Assembly: GCF_900637205.1 (NCBI RefSeq)
Contig: NZ_LR134355.1
Coordinates: forward strand, 3,162,001 to 3,226,000
Length of the DNA stretch: 64,000 bases
Source: Mycolicibacterium chitae
GTDB lineage: Bacteria > Actinomycetota > Actinomycetes > Mycobacteriales > Mycobacteriaceae
Direction of reading: 5' to 3'
Positions 27,715 to 37,900 of the stretch are shown one piece after another. Both the position numbers and the translations under genes were made by a program. The notes under the pieces are model-generated. The model was not told where the DNA came from. It was given only the letters and a program-made list of their open reading frames with translations, and ran no database searches. Each line of letters opens with the position of its first letter. Within the stretch, counting starts at the first letter, position 1.

Positions 27715-27996
27715 TTACCGTTCCACGAAACCCTCGATCGGCGCGGGATTCTGCGCCCAATCCGACACCACGTTGTCCACGGTGCCGGGCGTCGAGGAGC
27801 CCCGCAGCAGCTCGAGCAGCCGCTCACACGCCTCCCGCGGGCCCTGGGCCACCACCAGCACCCGGCCGTCCGGCTGGTTCTTCGCGTAGCCCGTCAGCCC
27901 GAGCTCGAGCGCGCGGGACCGCGTCCACCAGCGGAAACCGACGCCCTGGACGTGGCCGTGCACCCACGCCGTCAACCGGACCGCGGCGTCGGTCAC
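27715..27996 (-). CDS. acyP: Acylphosphatase
   Basis: A 93-residue acylphosphatase that hydrolyses carboxyl-phosphate bonds. The family pattern GxVQGVGFR is present ([10 protein letters not shown], catalytic Arg22) with the catalytic Asn40 in KNQPDG. It overlaps the osmC stop by 4 bp and precedes smc, the same order as Rv2923c-Rv2922A-Rv2922c. Confidence 0.94.
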   Translation of the reverse strand: MTDAAVRLTAWVHGHVQGVGFRWWTRSRALELGLTGYAKNQPDGRVLVVAQGPREACERLLELLRGSSTPGTVDNVVSDWAQNPAPIEGFVER

Positions 27997-28406
27997 GACT
28001 GGCTTTCGGCGATCTCGAAGCTGACCTCGGTGCCGGACTTGAGCGTGCGGCCCACGGTGCAGACCTGGTCGATCGCCCGGTTGACCACCACGCGCAGCCG
28101 CTCGGCCTCGGCCTCGGTGAGCCCCGACAGGTCCAGCACCAGGGTCTCGGCCAGGTGCGGGTAGCGCTCCTGCTCCCGGTCGGCGGGCCCGGAGACCTCG
28201 ATCGTGGCCTGGTAGTCGTCGCCGAGCCGACGGGCCAGCGGCGCGTCGCTGCTCATCCCGCTGCAGGCCGCCAGCGCGATCTTCATCAGCTCACCGGGGG
28301 TGAAGACGCCGTCGACGTCCTCGGAGCCGACGAGCACCTCGGCCCCGCGCGAACTGCGCCCGGTGTAGCGCCGGGTGCCGGTGCGCTCGACCCACAGTTT
28401 GGTCAT
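27993..28406 (-). CDS. OsmC/Ohr-family thiol peroxidase-like protein
   Basis: A 137-residue OsmC-family protein. The two conserved cysteines are present: Cys48 in AACSGMSSD and Cys116 in QVCTVGRTL. OsmC/Ohr proteins reduce organic hydroperoxides with dithiols. The gene lies between mutM and acyP, linking peroxide defence with oxidative DNA repair. It corresponds to Rv2923c. Start ATG at 28406, with AGGAG within the 9-bp gap from the mutM stop. Confidence 0.9.
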   Translation of the reverse strand: MTKLWVERTGTRRYTGRSSRGAEVLVGSEDVDGVFTPGELMKIALAACSGMSSDAPLARRLGDDYQATIEVSGPADREQERYPHLAETLVLDLSGLTEAEAERLRVVVNRAIDQVCTVGRTLKSGTEVSFEIAESQS

Positions 28407-28415
28407 CGTTGCTCC

Positions 28416-29276
28416 TTATTTTGTGCGCGGGGCGCGTGGTCGGGGTTGACAGCGCGGACAATAGAACGACGAGCGGTTCATGAACTTCTCCCGCCGGATC
28501 GGCGCCCCGCAGCGCCGGCACGGCTCGCCCTCGCGACCGTAGGCGTCCAGCGAGCGGTCGAAGTATCCGGACTCGCCGTTGACATTGACATACAGCGCGT
28601 CGAACGACGTCCCGCCCTGGGCCAGCGCCTCGTGCATCACCTCGGCGGCGGCGTCCAGCGCGGCCCGCAGCTGCGGCCGGGTGAGCTTCTCGGCCAACCG
28701 CGCGCCGTTGATCCGGGCCCGCCACAGCGCCTCGTCGGCGTAGATGTTGCCGATGCCGGAGACCACCGTCTGATCCAGCAGCTGGCGTTTGATCTCGGAG
28801 TGCTTGCGCCGCAACACCTTGATCACCGCATCGGGGTCGAACCGCGGATCCAGCGGGTCGCGGGCGATGTGCGCGACGGGTTCGGGCAGCACCGCACCGT
28901 CGACCTCGACCAACTCGGCAAGCTGCCAGCCGCCGAACGTGCGCTGGTCGACGAAGCTCAGCGTGGTGCCGTCGTCGAACAGCGCCGCGATCCGGACGTG
29001 ATCGGAGCGCGGCACCGGGCCGATCAACATCTGACCGCTCATCCCGAGGTGCACCACCAGCGCCTCCTCGGTGGACAGCACCAGCCACAGATACTTGCCG
29101 CGTCGGCCGGTCTCGACGATCCGGGCATCGAGCAGCCGGGCGGTCAGGTCCGCGGGCCCGGCCTCGTGCCGGCGCACCGCGCGGGGGTGGTGCACCCGCA
29201 CCGCGCTGATCGAGCGGTCCAGGACGTGGTTCGCCAGGCCGCGACGAACCACCTCCACCTCGGGCAGTTCCGGCAT
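28416..29276 (-). CDS. mutM: Formamidopyrimidine-DNA glycosylase
   Basis: Fpg removes 8-oxoguanine and formamidopyrimidines. The 286-residue protein starts MPELPEVE, giving the catalytic Pro (residue 2 before processing) and Glu3. The H2TH region ([17 protein letters not shown]) and a complete C-terminal zinc finger (CRRCG...FYCPRCQ) are present. It starts one base after the rnc stop and is one of the rnc-mutM-osmC-acyP-smc cluster. Confidence 0.96.
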   Translation of the reverse strand: MPELPEVEVVRRGLANHVLDRSISAVRVHHPRAVRRHEAGPADLTARLLDARIVETGRRGKYLWLVLSTEEALVVHLGMSGQMLIGPVPRSDHVRIAALFDDGTTLSFVDQRTFGGWQLAELVEVDGAVLPEPVAHIARDPLDPRFDPDAVIKVLRRKHSEIKRQLLDQTVVSGIGNIYADEALWRARINGARLAEKLTRPQLRAALDAAAEVMHEALAQGGTSFDALYVNVNGESGYFDRSLDAYGREGEPCRRCGAPIRREKFMNRSSFYCPRCQPRPRAPRTK

Positions 29277-29277
29277 G

Positions 29278-29973
29278 TCAGTCCTGGTCCAGCGCAGTCC
29301 ACGCCGTAGCGGCCGCCTTCTGCTCGGCTTCCTTCTTCGACCGGCCGACCCCGGCGCCGTACTCGATGTCCATCACCACGACGGTGGCGGTGAACTGCTT
29401 GTCGTGGTCGGGCCCGGTCGCGGTGACCAGATACGTCGGCGTCCCGAGCCCGCGGGCCGCGGTCAGTTCCTGCAGGCTGGTCTTCCAGTCCAGCCCGGCG
29501 CCCAGCGTCGGGGCGGTGTCGAGCAGCACCGCGAACAGCCGCAGGATGACTTCGCGGGCCACCTCGATGCCGTGCTCGAGGTACACCGCGCCCAGCAGCG
29601 ACTCCATGCCGTCGGCCAGGATGCTCGACTTGTTGGCGCCGCCGGTGTTCATCTCCCCGCGCCCGAGCAGCAGATGCGCGCCCAGACCGTCCTCGGTGAG
29701 CCCGCGCGCCACGTCGGCCAGCGCGTGGGTGTTGACCACCGAGGCCCGCAGCTTGGCCAGGTCGCCCTCGGAGCGCTCCGGGTGGCGGTGGAACAGCTCG
29801 TCGGTGATGGTCAGGCCCAGCACGGCGTCGCCGAGGAACTCCAGGCGCTCGTTGGTGGGCAGGCCGCCGTGCTCGTAGGCGTAGCTGCGATGCGTCAACG
29901 CCAGGGTCAGCAGGTCGGCGGGCAGCTCCACCCCGAGCGCGTCGAGCAACGGCTGCGTCGTGGCCTCCGTCAT
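29278..29973 (-). CDS. rnc: Ribonuclease III
   Basis: RNase III cleaves double-stranded RNA in rRNA maturation. The 231-residue protein has the signature [14 protein letters not shown] at 41-54 with the metal-binding acidic residues, a second acidic site ([11 protein letters not shown]) and a C-terminal dsRNA-binding domain ([14 protein letters not shown] ... [16 protein letters not shown]). Its ATG overlaps the yceD stop by 4 bp. Confidence 0.96.
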   Translation of the reverse strand: MTEATTQPLLDALGVELPADLLTLALTHRSYAYEHGGLPTNERLEFLGDAVLGLTITDELFHRHPERSEGDLAKLRASVVNTHALADVARGLTEDGLGAHLLLGRGEMNTGGANKSSILADGMESLLGAVYLEHGIEVAREVILRLFAVLLDTAPTLGAGLDWKTSLQELTAARGLGTPTYLVTATGPDHDKQFTATVVVMDIEYGAGVGRSKKEAEQKAAATAWTALDQD

Positions 29974-30524
29974 TTCGAGTCCTGGGACGGATCAACAACT
30001 TTCAGGTCGGCGAGCTTGGCCCAGCGCGGGTCGATCAGCTCGTGGGAATGCCCCGGCTCCTCGGCAAGCGCGATGCCGCAGTGCGGGCACAGGCCCTCGC
30101 AGTCCGGCGCGCACACCGGCGACAGCGGCAGTTCGAGGCCGACGGCGTCGACGATCGCCTGCTCGAGGTCCACCGTGTCGTTGACGACGTGGCCGACCTC
30201 GTCGGCCTCGCTGCTCTGCTCGGTGGCGCTGTCCGGGTAGGCGTAGAGCTCGGTCAGGTCGATGCGTACCGCGGACGTCAGCGGCGACAGACAGCGCGAG
30301 CATTCGCCGGACGTCGGTGCGCTGACGCTGCCGGTCACCAGCACGCCCTCCGACACCGACTCGAACCGCAGATCGAGTTCCAGCGGGGCGCCCGCCTCGA
30401 TGGCGATCAGGTCGAGCCCGATGCGGCTGGGACTCGCGACGGCGTCGGTCACGGTGATCATCGAGCCGGGACGGCGCCCCAGCCTCGACACATCGAAGGC
30501 CAACGCCGAGCGTGCACTTGACAT
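29970..30524 (-). CDS. YceD/DUF177 family protein
   Basis: A 184-residue DUF177 protein; the family is linked to 23S rRNA accumulation in plants and bacteria. Cysteine pairs ECSRC and [13 protein letters not shown] suggest a zinc knuckle. I start at [13 protein letters not shown] (30524) because TAGAAT lies 8 nt upstream; a TTG at 30533 is less likely. In most bacteria rpmF (L32) follows this gene, but here rnc follows directly, as in M. tuberculosis. Confidence 0.9.
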   Translation of the reverse strand: MSSARSALAFDVSRLGRRPGSMITVTDAVASPSRIGLDLIAIEAGAPLELDLRFESVSEGVLVTGSVSAPTSGECSRCLSPLTSAVRIDLTELYAYPDSATEQSSEADEVGHVVNDTVDLEQAIVDAVGLELPLSPVCAPDCEGLCPHCGIALAEEPGHSHELIDPRWAKLADLKVVDPSQDSK

Positions 30525-30532
30525 AGTTACCA

Positions 30533-30538
30533 ATTCTA
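30533..30538 (-). promoter_or_regulatory. -10 element of the yceD-rnc-mutM operon
   Basis: TAGAAT on the minus strand, 8 nt before the yceD ATG, with no Shine-Dalgarno between. A nearly leaderless transcript is likely. No good -35 is visible. Confidence 0.45.
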
Positions 30539-30694
30539 CGTGCGCCGTTCGGACAGTTCTTGCGCGCGGCGGACCGGCACCTCGGAATCACCGCGATTAT
30601 TAATCCCCCGCGCGCGAACGCCGCCGGTAGCGGGGCCGGCGACCGCGCACCGCCGAGGCCGCCGTCGGCGGCCGGAGGCCGACAACTCAGCACA

Positions 30695-31873
30695 ATGACG
30701 GTCGTGACAATCAAGCTGCACTGGTTTCTGCCCACCTACGGTGACAGCCGCTCCATCGTCGGCGGCGGGCACGGCACCCCGGTGGGCGCCGCCCACAGCG
30801 ACCGCGAGGCCAGCATCGACTACCTCGCCTCGATCGTGCGCTCCGCCGAGACGTTCGGCTTCACCGGCGCGCTGATCCCGACCGGCGCGTGGTGCGAGGA
30901 CGCCTTCATCACCGCGGCGCTGCTGGCCCGCGAGACCTCGACCCTGGCGTTCCTGGTGGCGTTCCGGCCCGGCCTGGTCAGTCCCACCCTGTCGGCACAG
31001 ATGGCCGCGACGTTCGCCCGGCACGCGCCCGGGCGCATCCTGCTCAACGTCGTCGTCGGCGGCGAGGCCCACGAGCAGCGGGCCTTCGGCGACTATCTGG
31101 ACAAGGACGGCCGCTACGAGCGCGCCGACGAGTTCCTCGACGTCGTCCGCCGGCTGTGGGCGGGTCAGACCGTCAGCGCCTCGGGCAACTACATCACGGT
31201 GGATCAGGCCTCGCTGGCGCTGCCCCCGAATCCGGTGCCGCCGTTGTACTTCGGCGGCAGCTCACCGGCCGCCGGACCGGTGGCCGCCCGGCACGCCGAC
31301 GTCTACCTCACCTGGGGTGAGCCGCCGGAGGCGGTCCGGGAGAAGATCGCCTGGATCTCGGCGCTCGGCGAGCGGGAGGGCCGCAAGCTGCGCTTCGGCA
31401 TCCGCCTGCACACCATCTCCCGGGACACCTCGGCCGAGGCCTGGGCGCAGGCCGACCGCCTGATCGCCGCGCTCGACGACGACACGGTGCGCAAGGCGCA
31501 GGCCGGGCTGGCCCGCAGCCAGTCCGAGGGACAGCGCCGGATGCTGGCCCTGCACGAGGCGAATCGCAGCGCCGGGACCTGGCACGACGCGCGCAGCCTC
31601 GAGATCGCCCCGAACCTGTGGTCGGGCGTGGGCCTGGTGCGCGGCGGCGCGGGCACGGCGCTGGTCGGCAGCCACACCGAGGTGGCCGACCGCATCGCCG
31701 AATACGCCGCGATCGGTATCGACGAGTTCATCTTCTCCGGCTACCCGCACCTCGAGGAGCTGTACTGGTTCGGCGAGGGTGTGGTGCCGATCCTGCGCGA
31801 GCGCGGGTTGTTCGCCCCGGGCGACGACGACCGGCCCTCGGCGGTGTCGATCCCATTCGTCGGCGCTCAGTGA
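30695..31873 (+). CDS. FMNH2-dependent alkanesulfonate monooxygenase (SsuD-like)
   Basis: A 392-residue luciferase-like flavin monooxygenase that releases sulfite from alkanesulfonates when sulfate is scarce. It closely follows SsuD: HWFLPTYGD at the N-terminus, LIPTGAWCEDA, PPLYFGGSS, YLTWGEPPE, KLRFGIRLH and NLWSGVGLVRGGAGTALVG. A reductase (SsuE) is not in the window. Start is ATG 30695 or GTG 30704; no clear ribosome site. The next gene overlaps by 4 bp. The 170-bp region upstream, divergent from yceD, shows no clear promoter for it. The pair is not in this place in M. tuberculosis. Confidence 0.9.
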   Translation: MTVVTIKLHWFLPTYGDSRSIVGGGHGTPVGAAHSDREASIDYLASIVRSAETFGFTGALIPTGAWCEDAFITAALLARETSTLAFLVAFRPGLVSPTLSAQMAATFARHAPGRILLNVVVGGEAHEQRAFGDYLDKDGRYERADEFLDVVRRLWAGQTVSASGNYITVDQASLALPPNPVPPLYFGGSSPAAGPVAARHADVYLTWGEPPEAVREKIAWISALGEREGRKLRFGIRLHTISRDTSAEAWAQADRLIAALDDDTVRKAQAGLARSQSEGQRRMLALHEANRSAGTWHDARSLEIAPNLWSGVGLVRGGAGTALVGSHTEVADRIAEYAAIGIDEFIFSGYPHLEELYWFGEGVVPILRERGLFAPGDDDRPSAVSIPFVGAQ

Positions 31874-33069
31874 GGATCGGCTCCGCCAGTCAGGCACTCG
31901 AGATCGCGCGCGATCTCGCCGATACCTTCGCCGCCGGGGCCTCCGACCGCGATGCCTATCGCGGGCTACCGAGCGAGGCGGTGCACGAGCTGAAAGACTC
32001 TGGGCTGCTGACCCTTTCGGTCCCGGTCAAGTTCGGCGGTCTGGACGTACCGGCCACGGTGCTGGCCGAGGTGTTCCGGCTGTTCGCCCACGGCGACCCG
32101 TCGCTGGCGCAGATTCCGCACTCGCACTTCACCTTTCTGGAGGCGCTACGCCTGCAGGGTTCGCGGTCGCAGCAGGCGTTCTTCTACGGCCTGGTGCTCG
32201 ACGGGGCGTTGTTCGCCAACGCCCAATCCGAGCGCGGCCCGCATCCCATCGACGTGGACACCACCACGTTGGCGCCCGTCGGCTCAGGGGATTTCGTGCT
32301 CGACGGCCGCAAGTTCTACTGCACCGGGGCGCTGTTCGCCGATTGGCTGATCGTCCGCGCGTCGCTGTCCGACGGCTCGTTGGGCACCCCGACGGCGGCC
32401 ACTCCCAAGGTGATTGCCTTCGTGCCGGCCGACGCCCCGGGCGTGGAGGTGGTCGACGACTGGGACGGCATGGGGCAGCGGACGACGGCCTCGGGGACCG
32501 TGACCCTCGACCGCGTCGTGGTGCCGCCCGATCACGTGGTGGGTTTCAGCGAGATCTTCACCGCGCCGACGCTGTACGGCGCACGGGCCCAATTGCTGCA
32601 CGCGGCAATCGATGTTGGCATCGCGACCGGCGCCCTGGCCGAGGGTGTCCGGCAGGCGGGCCGGGCGCGGCCGCATTTCGAGGCCGCGGTGTCCACCGCG
32701 GCCGAGGACCCCACGCTGATCGCCGTGGCCGGCGAGTTGACCGTCACGGTGCGCGCGGCGCAGGCGCTGTTGGCCGAGGCCGCGCGTCAGGTCGATGCCG
32801 CCCACGGCAATCTGACCGCCGACACCGCGGCAGTCGCATCGGTCGCGGTGGCCACGGCCAAGGTCGCCGCGGTGCGCGCCGCGCTGGAGGCGGCCGGCGT
32901 CCTGTTCGAACTGGGCGGTACGCGCAGCGCTACCGCGGCGGGCAACCTGTCGCGGTTCTGGCGCGACGCGCGCACCCACACCCTGCACGATGCAACGCGC
33001 TGGAAGCTGCAGCACATCGGCCGCTACACGCTGTCGGGGACGCCCCCGCCGCGGCACGGCCAGCTCTGA
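31870..33069 (+). CDS. SfnB-like acyl-CoA dehydrogenase-fold sulfur acquisition protein
   Basis: A 399-residue flavoprotein with acyl-CoA dehydrogenase fold, of the SfnB group linked to use of organosulfur compounds. Recognisable segments: SGLLTLSVPVKFGGLDV, DPSLAQIPHSHFTFLEAL, NAQSERGPHPIDVDTT, DDWDGMGQRTTASGTV and the C-terminal FWRDARTHTLHDATRWK. The GTG start forms GTGA with the stop of the SsuD-like gene, so the two are translationally coupled. Exact reaction unknown; it probably acts as a flavin monooxygenase on a sulfur compound in the SsuD pathway. Confidence 0.87.
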   Translation: MRIGSASQALEIARDLADTFAAGASDRDAYRGLPSEAVHELKDSGLLTLSVPVKFGGLDVPATVLAEVFRLFAHGDPSLAQIPHSHFTFLEALRLQGSRSQQAFFYGLVLDGALFANAQSERGPHPIDVDTTTLAPVGSGDFVLDGRKFYCTGALFADWLIVRASLSDGSLGTPTAATPKVIAFVPADAPGVEVVDDWDGMGQRTTASGTVTLDRVVVPPDHVVGFSEIFTAPTLYGARAQLLHAAIDVGIATGALAEGVRQAGRARPHFEAAVSTAAEDPTLIAVAGELTVTVRAAQALLAEAARQVDAAHGNLTADTAAVASVAVATAKVAAVRAALEAAGVLFELGGTRSATAAGNLSRFWRDARTHTLHDATRWKLQHIGRYTLSGTPPPRHGQL

Positions 33070-33076
33070 GTTCGCC

Positions 33077-33814
33077 TCAGCGCTGCACGTAGTCGTGCGT
33101 GCCGGCGGCCGTGCGCAGCTGGTGACGCCCGCGGCTGACCGACCGCAACGTGCCGTTGAGGTGGTCCTCGAACTCGGCCAGCTTGTTGTCGACGTAGATG
33201 TCGCATTCGCCGCGCAGCCGGTCGGCCTCGGCGTGGGCGGTGTCGATCAGGCGGGTGGCCTCGGCGTTCGCGGAGCTGACCACCTCGGTCTGCGAAACCA
33301 GGCGCTGCTGCTCCTTGATGCCCTCCTGGACGGCCTTCTCGTAGGAGAGGTTGCCGCTCTCGACCAGGCGGTCGGCCTCGGCCTTGGCCCGGCTGATGCT
33401 GGCCTCGTAGTCGCGCTTGGCGACGGCCGCAAGCCGGTTGGCCTCCTCGGTGGCCTCGCCGACCATCCGCTCGCAGTGCTGGCGGGCCTCGGCGACCATG
33501 CGATCGGCCTGCGCCTTGGCGTCGGCCAGCAGCCGGTCGGCCTCGGCGCGGGCGTGGTTGAGCGTCGAGTCGGCTTCCTGAGTGGCCGAGCCGACCATGC
33601 CGTCGGCGTGCTGCTTGGCGTCGCGCAACATGCCGTCGCGCGCGTCGAGGACGTCCTGGGCGTCGTCGAGTTCACCCGGGATGGCGTCCTTGATGTCGTC
33701 GATGAGTTCCAGCACGTCGCCGCGGGGCACCACGCAGCCGGCCGTCATCGGGACGCCGCGCGCCTCCTCGACGATGGCACCCAACTCATCGAGAGCTTCG
33801 AATACTCGGTACAC
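33077..33814 (-). CDS. sepIVA: Septum-site DivIVA-like protein SepIVA
   Basis: A 245-residue coiled-coil protein, the size of Rv2927c (SepIVA), which localises to the septum and influences cell envelope growth. It begins MYRVFEALDELGAIVEEARG, then has a long Ala/Glu/Arg/Asp-rich coiled coil with repeating EADRL units (about 90-215). The GTG at 33814 is preceded by GGAGG with 8-nt spacing; upstream codons are not needed. In this window coaD lies 95 bp away, whereas in M. tuberculosis the PDIM/PGL region intervenes. Confidence 0.9.
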   Translation of the reverse strand: MYRVFEALDELGAIVEEARGVPMTAGCVVPRGDVLELIDDIKDAIPGELDDAQDVLDARDGMLRDAKQHADGMVGSATQEADSTLNHARAEADRLLADAKAQADRMVAEARQHCERMVGEATEEANRLAAVAKRDYEASISRAKAEADRLVESGNLSYEKAVQEGIKEQQRLVSQTEVVSSANAEATRLIDTAHAEADRLRGECDIYVDNKLAEFEDHLNGTLRSVSRGRHQLRTAAGTHDYVQR

Positions 33815-33909
33815 GGCGCAACCCTCCAGGTTGTATCCCACACGGATGTTGTTACTAGTGTGCCTGGTGTTACGCCTGTGACTGCGTTGTGCCGTCGGTG
33901 TGTCGCGGT

Positions 33910-34386
33910 TTATCCGCGCAGTTTCTCCTGCACCGCGCGGTGCACCGCCGCCGGCAGCAGGGCCGACACGTCACCACCGAGCGACGCGACCTCCTTTGCC
34001 AGCGACGACGACACGAACGAATACGACGGCGCGGTGGCCACGAAGAACGTGTCGATCCCGGCGACGTGGCGGTTCATCTGCGCCATCTGCAACTCGTATT
34101 CGAAGTCGGTGCCGGTGCGCAGGCCCTTGACGATCGCGGTCAGGCCGCGCTCCTTGGCGAAGTCGACCACCAGGCCCCGACCCGACTCCACGCGCACATT
34201 GGGCAGATGCCGGCAGGACTCCTCGATCAGCGCGATCCGCTCCTCGAGGGTGAACATGCCCTTCTTGTTGGGGTTCACCAGCACCGCGATGATCACCTCG
34301 TCGAACTGCACCGCGGCGCGTTCGAAGACATCGAGATGGCCGAGCGTGACAGGGTCGAAGGATCCGGGGCAGACGGCGCCACTCAT
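33910..34386 (-). CDS. coaD: Phosphopantetheine adenylyltransferase
   Basis: CoaD converts 4'-phosphopantetheine and ATP to dephospho-CoA. The 158-residue protein has the nucleotidyltransferase T/HxGH motif ([11 protein letters not shown] at 7-17), the [16 protein letters not shown] segment and [12 protein letters not shown] near the end. The start [10 protein letters not shown] overlaps the rsmD stop by 4 bp. Genes rsmD and coaD are adjacent in most bacteria. Confidence 0.96.
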   Translation of the reverse strand: MSGAVCPGSFDPVTLGHLDVFERAAVQFDEVIIAVLVNPNKKGMFTLEERIALIEESCRHLPNVRVESGRGLVVDFAKERGLTAIVKGLRTGTDFEYELQMAQMNRHVAGIDTFFVATAPSYSFVSSSLAKEVASLGGDVSALLPAAVHRAVQEKLRG

Positions 34387-34943
34387 GGCTGACGACCGTA
34401 GCAGGCCAGCTCCAACCGGGTGTCGCCGTACTTGCGCTCGCGCAACGCCGTCCAACCGGCAGGCCAGCGCAGCGCGCCGCCGCGGCCCCGCTCCACCACC
34501 GCGATCGTGCCGTCGGCGACCCAGCCGTGTGCGGTGAGGCCGGCCAGCACCGCCTCGACGTCGGCGTCGGACAGTTCATAGGGCGGGTCGGCGAAAATCA
34601 GGTCCACCGGATCCGTCGTCCCGGCCGCGACGACGGTGGCCGCCGAACCCCGCCGCAGCGTGGCGCCGCGCAGTCCGAGGGTCTTGATGTTGTCGGCGAG
34701 CACCGCGGCCGCGCGCGCGTCGGACTCGACGAAGGTCGCACTGGCCGCCCCGCGCGACAGCGCCTCGAGCCCCAGCGCGCCCGACCCGGCGTAGAGGTCC
34801 AGCACGGCCAGCCCCTCGAAATCCAGCCGGGCGGCGAGCACGTTGAACAACGACTCGCGCACCCGGTCGGTGGTCGGGCGGGTCCCCCGGGACGGCACCG
34901 CGATCCGGCGGCCCCCCGCCGCCCCGGCCACGATCCGGGTCAG
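34383..34943 (-). CDS. rsmD: 16S rRNA (guanine966-N2)-methyltransferase RsmD, probable CTG start
   Basis: RsmD methylates G966 of 16S rRNA. Motifs: [14 protein letters not shown], the SAM-binding [18 protein letters not shown] and the catalytic DPPY. No ATG, GTG or TTG is available at the family start ([16 protein letters not shown]). A CTG at 34943 stands exactly there and overlaps the pyruvate carboxylase stop as CTGA, the same geometry as the ATGA overlaps nearby. The alternative is a GTG at 34931, which loses four N-terminal residues. The frame continues far upstream inside the pyc gene only by chance. Confidence 0.9.
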   Translation of the reverse strand: MTRIVAGAAGGRRIAVPSRGTRPTTDRVRESLFNVLAARLDFEGLAVLDLYAGSGALGLEALSRGAASATFVESDARAAAVLADNIKTLGLRGATLRRGSAATVVAAGTTDPVDLIFADPPYELSDADVEAVLAGLTAHGWVADGTIAVVERGRGGALRWPAGWTALRERKYGDTRLELACYGRQP

Positions 34944-37900
34944 CTGACCACCACCAGCAGATCGCCGCCCTCGACCTGCGCGGTCTCCGACACCGCGATG
35001 CGTTCGACGGTGCCGGCCTTGGGCGCGGTGATCGCGGCCTCCATCTTCATGGCCTCGATGGTGGCAATGGCCGCGCCCGCAGCGACGGTGTCGCCCTCGC
35101 TGACGCTGATGGTGACCACCCCGGCGAACGGCGCGGCGACGTGGTCGGCGTTGGTGCGGTCGGCCTTCTCCGCGGTGGGCACGGCCGAGGCGATGCTGCG
35201 GTCGCGCACCAGCACCGGGCGCAGTTGGCCGTTGAGGATGCACATCACGGTGCGCATGCCGCGCTCGTCGGCCTCGGAGATGGCCTCGAGGCCGATCAGC
35301 AGCTCGACGCCCTTCTCCAGCTTCACCCGGTGTTCCTCGCCGCGACGCAGCCCGTAGAAGAACTGGTTGGCGCTGAGCTGGCTGGTGTCGCCGTACTCGT
35401 CGCGGTGCTCCTCGAATTCCCTGGTGGGCGCGGGGAACAGCAGCCGGTTCAGCGTGGCCTGCCGCTTCGGGCCGGGTGCGGACAGCACCTGCTCGTCCTC
35501 GGCGGACAGCTCCTGCACCGGCTTGGCCGGGCCGCGGCCCTCGAGGGCCTTGGTGCGCAACGGTTCCGGCCAGCCGCCGGGGGGCTCGCCGAGTTCGCCG
35601 CGCAGGAAGCCGATCACCGAATCCGGGATGTCGTAGCGGCCCGGGTCGGCCGCGAACTCCTCGGCGGTGATGCCCGCACCGACCAGCGCGAGCGCCAGGT
35701 CCCCCACCACCTTGCTCGACGGCGTGACCTTGACCAGCCGGCCCAGCACCCGGTCGGCGGCGGCGTAGTTGGTCTCGATGTCCTCGAACCGGTCGCCGAG
35801 GCCCAGCGCGATGGCCTGCTGCCGCAGGTTGCTCAGCTGCCCGCCCGGGATCTCGTGGCTGTACACCCGCCCGGTCGGGGACGGCAGCCCGGACTCGAAG
35901 GGCGCGTACATCTTCCGCAGCGCCTCCCAGTAGGGCTCCAGGTCGCAGACCGCGCCCAGCGACAGCCCGGTGTCGTACTCGGTGTGCGCGGCGGCCCCCA
36001 CGATCGAACTCAGCGCCGGCTGGCTGGTGGTGCCGGCCAGCGGGGCGGCGGCCCCGTCGACCGCATCCGCCCCGGCGTGCCAGGCCGCCAGATACGTCGC
36101 CAGCTGCCCGCCCGGGGTGTCGTGGGTGTGCACGTGCACCGGCAGGTCGAAGCGCGACTTCAGCGCCGAGACCAACGTCTGGGCCGCCGGCACCCGCAGC
36201 AGCCCGGCCATGTCCTTGATGGCCAGCACGTGCGCACCGGCCTCGACGATCTGTTCGGCGAGCTTCAGGTAATAGTCCAGCGTGTAGAGGTTCTCCGCCG
36301 GGTCGCTGAGGTCCCCGGTGTAGGACATCGCGACCTCGGCCACCGCGGTGCCGGTCTCCCGCACCGCGTCGATGGCCGGCCGCATCGAGTCGATGTTGTT
36401 GAGCGCATCGAAGATCCGGAAGATGTCCACGCCGGTCGCGGTGGCCTCTTGCACGAACGCCGTGGTCACCGTTTCCGGATACGGCGTGTAGCCGACGGTG
36501 TTGCGCCCGCGCAGCAGCATCTGCAGACAGATGTTGGGCATCGCCTCGCGTAGCGCGGCCAACCGCTCCCACGGATCCTCCTTGAGGAACCGAAGCGCCA
36601 CGTCGTAGGTCGCCCCGCCCCAGCACTCCATCGAGAGCAACTCCGGCGTCATCCGCGCGATGTACGGCGCGATCGCCAGCAGGCCCGTGGAACGAATCCT
36701 GGTGGCCAACAACGACTGATGCGCATCGCGGAAGGTCGTCTCGGTGACCTTCAGCGCCGGGGTGTCCCGCATCCAGCGCGCGAAGCCCTCCGGGCCCAAC
36801 TCCACCAGCCGCTGCTTGGACCCCGGCGGGGGCGGCGCGGACAGGTTGATCGCGGGCAGCTTGTCCTGGGCGTACACCTTCGACGGGCGCACGCCGTGCG
36901 GCTGGTTGACCGTCACGTCGGCCAGGTAGTTGAGGATCTTGGTGCCGCGGTCGGCCGAGGACCGCGCGGTCAGCAGCTGCGGACGCTCATCGATGAACGA
37001 TGTCGTGACCCGCCCGGCCAGGAAGTCCGGGTCGTCCAGGACCGCCTGCAGGAACGGGATGTTCGTCGAGACCCCGCGGATGCGGAACTCGGCGACCGCG
37101 CGGCGGGCCCGGCGCACGGCGGTGGCGAAATCGCGGCCGCGACACGTCAGCTTCACCAGCATCGAGTCGAAGTGTGCGCTCACCTCGGCACCCAGGTTGG
37201 TCCCGCCGTCCAGGCGGATCCCCGCGCCGCCCGGCGAGCGGTAGGCAGTCACCCGACCGGTGTCCGGGCGGAAGCCGTTCGCCGGGTCCTCGGTGGTGAT
37301 CCGGCACTGCAGCGCGGCACCGTGCGGGACGATCGAATCCTGCTGCAGCCCCAGCTCACTCAGCGACTCACCGGCGGCGATCCGCAGCTGTGAGGACACC
37401 AGGTCGACGTCGGTGATCTCCTCGGTGACCGTGTGCTCCACCTGGATTCGCGGATTCATCTCGATGAAGACGTGCCGGCCGCGCTCGTCGAGCAGGAACT
37501 CCACGGTGCCCGCGCAGGTGTAGCCGATCTCACGGGCGAACGCGACGGCGTCGGCGCAGATCTGTTCCCGCAGCTCCGGATCCAGGTTGGGCGCCGGGGC
37601 CAGCTCGATGACCTTCTGGTGGCGGCGCTGCACGCTGCAGTCGCGCTCGTAGAGGTGGATGACGTTGCCGTAGTTGTCGGCCAGGATCTGCACCTCGATG
37701 TGGCGGGGGTTGATCACCGCCTGCTCGAGGAACACCGTCGGATCGCCGAACGCGGATTCGGCCTCCCGCGAGGCGGCGTCGATGGCGTCGGCGAGCTCCG
37801 AGGGCTCGGCCACCCGCCGCATGCCCCGGCCGCCGCCACCGGCAACCGCCTTGACGAACAACGGGAACTGCATCGATTCCGCCGCCGCCAGAAGCTCTTT

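Noticed and set aside
25595..27889. 764-codon plus-strand frame opposite smc
   Set aside because: Composition is that of a mirror frame of a coiled-coil gene; smc on the other strand has all motifs.
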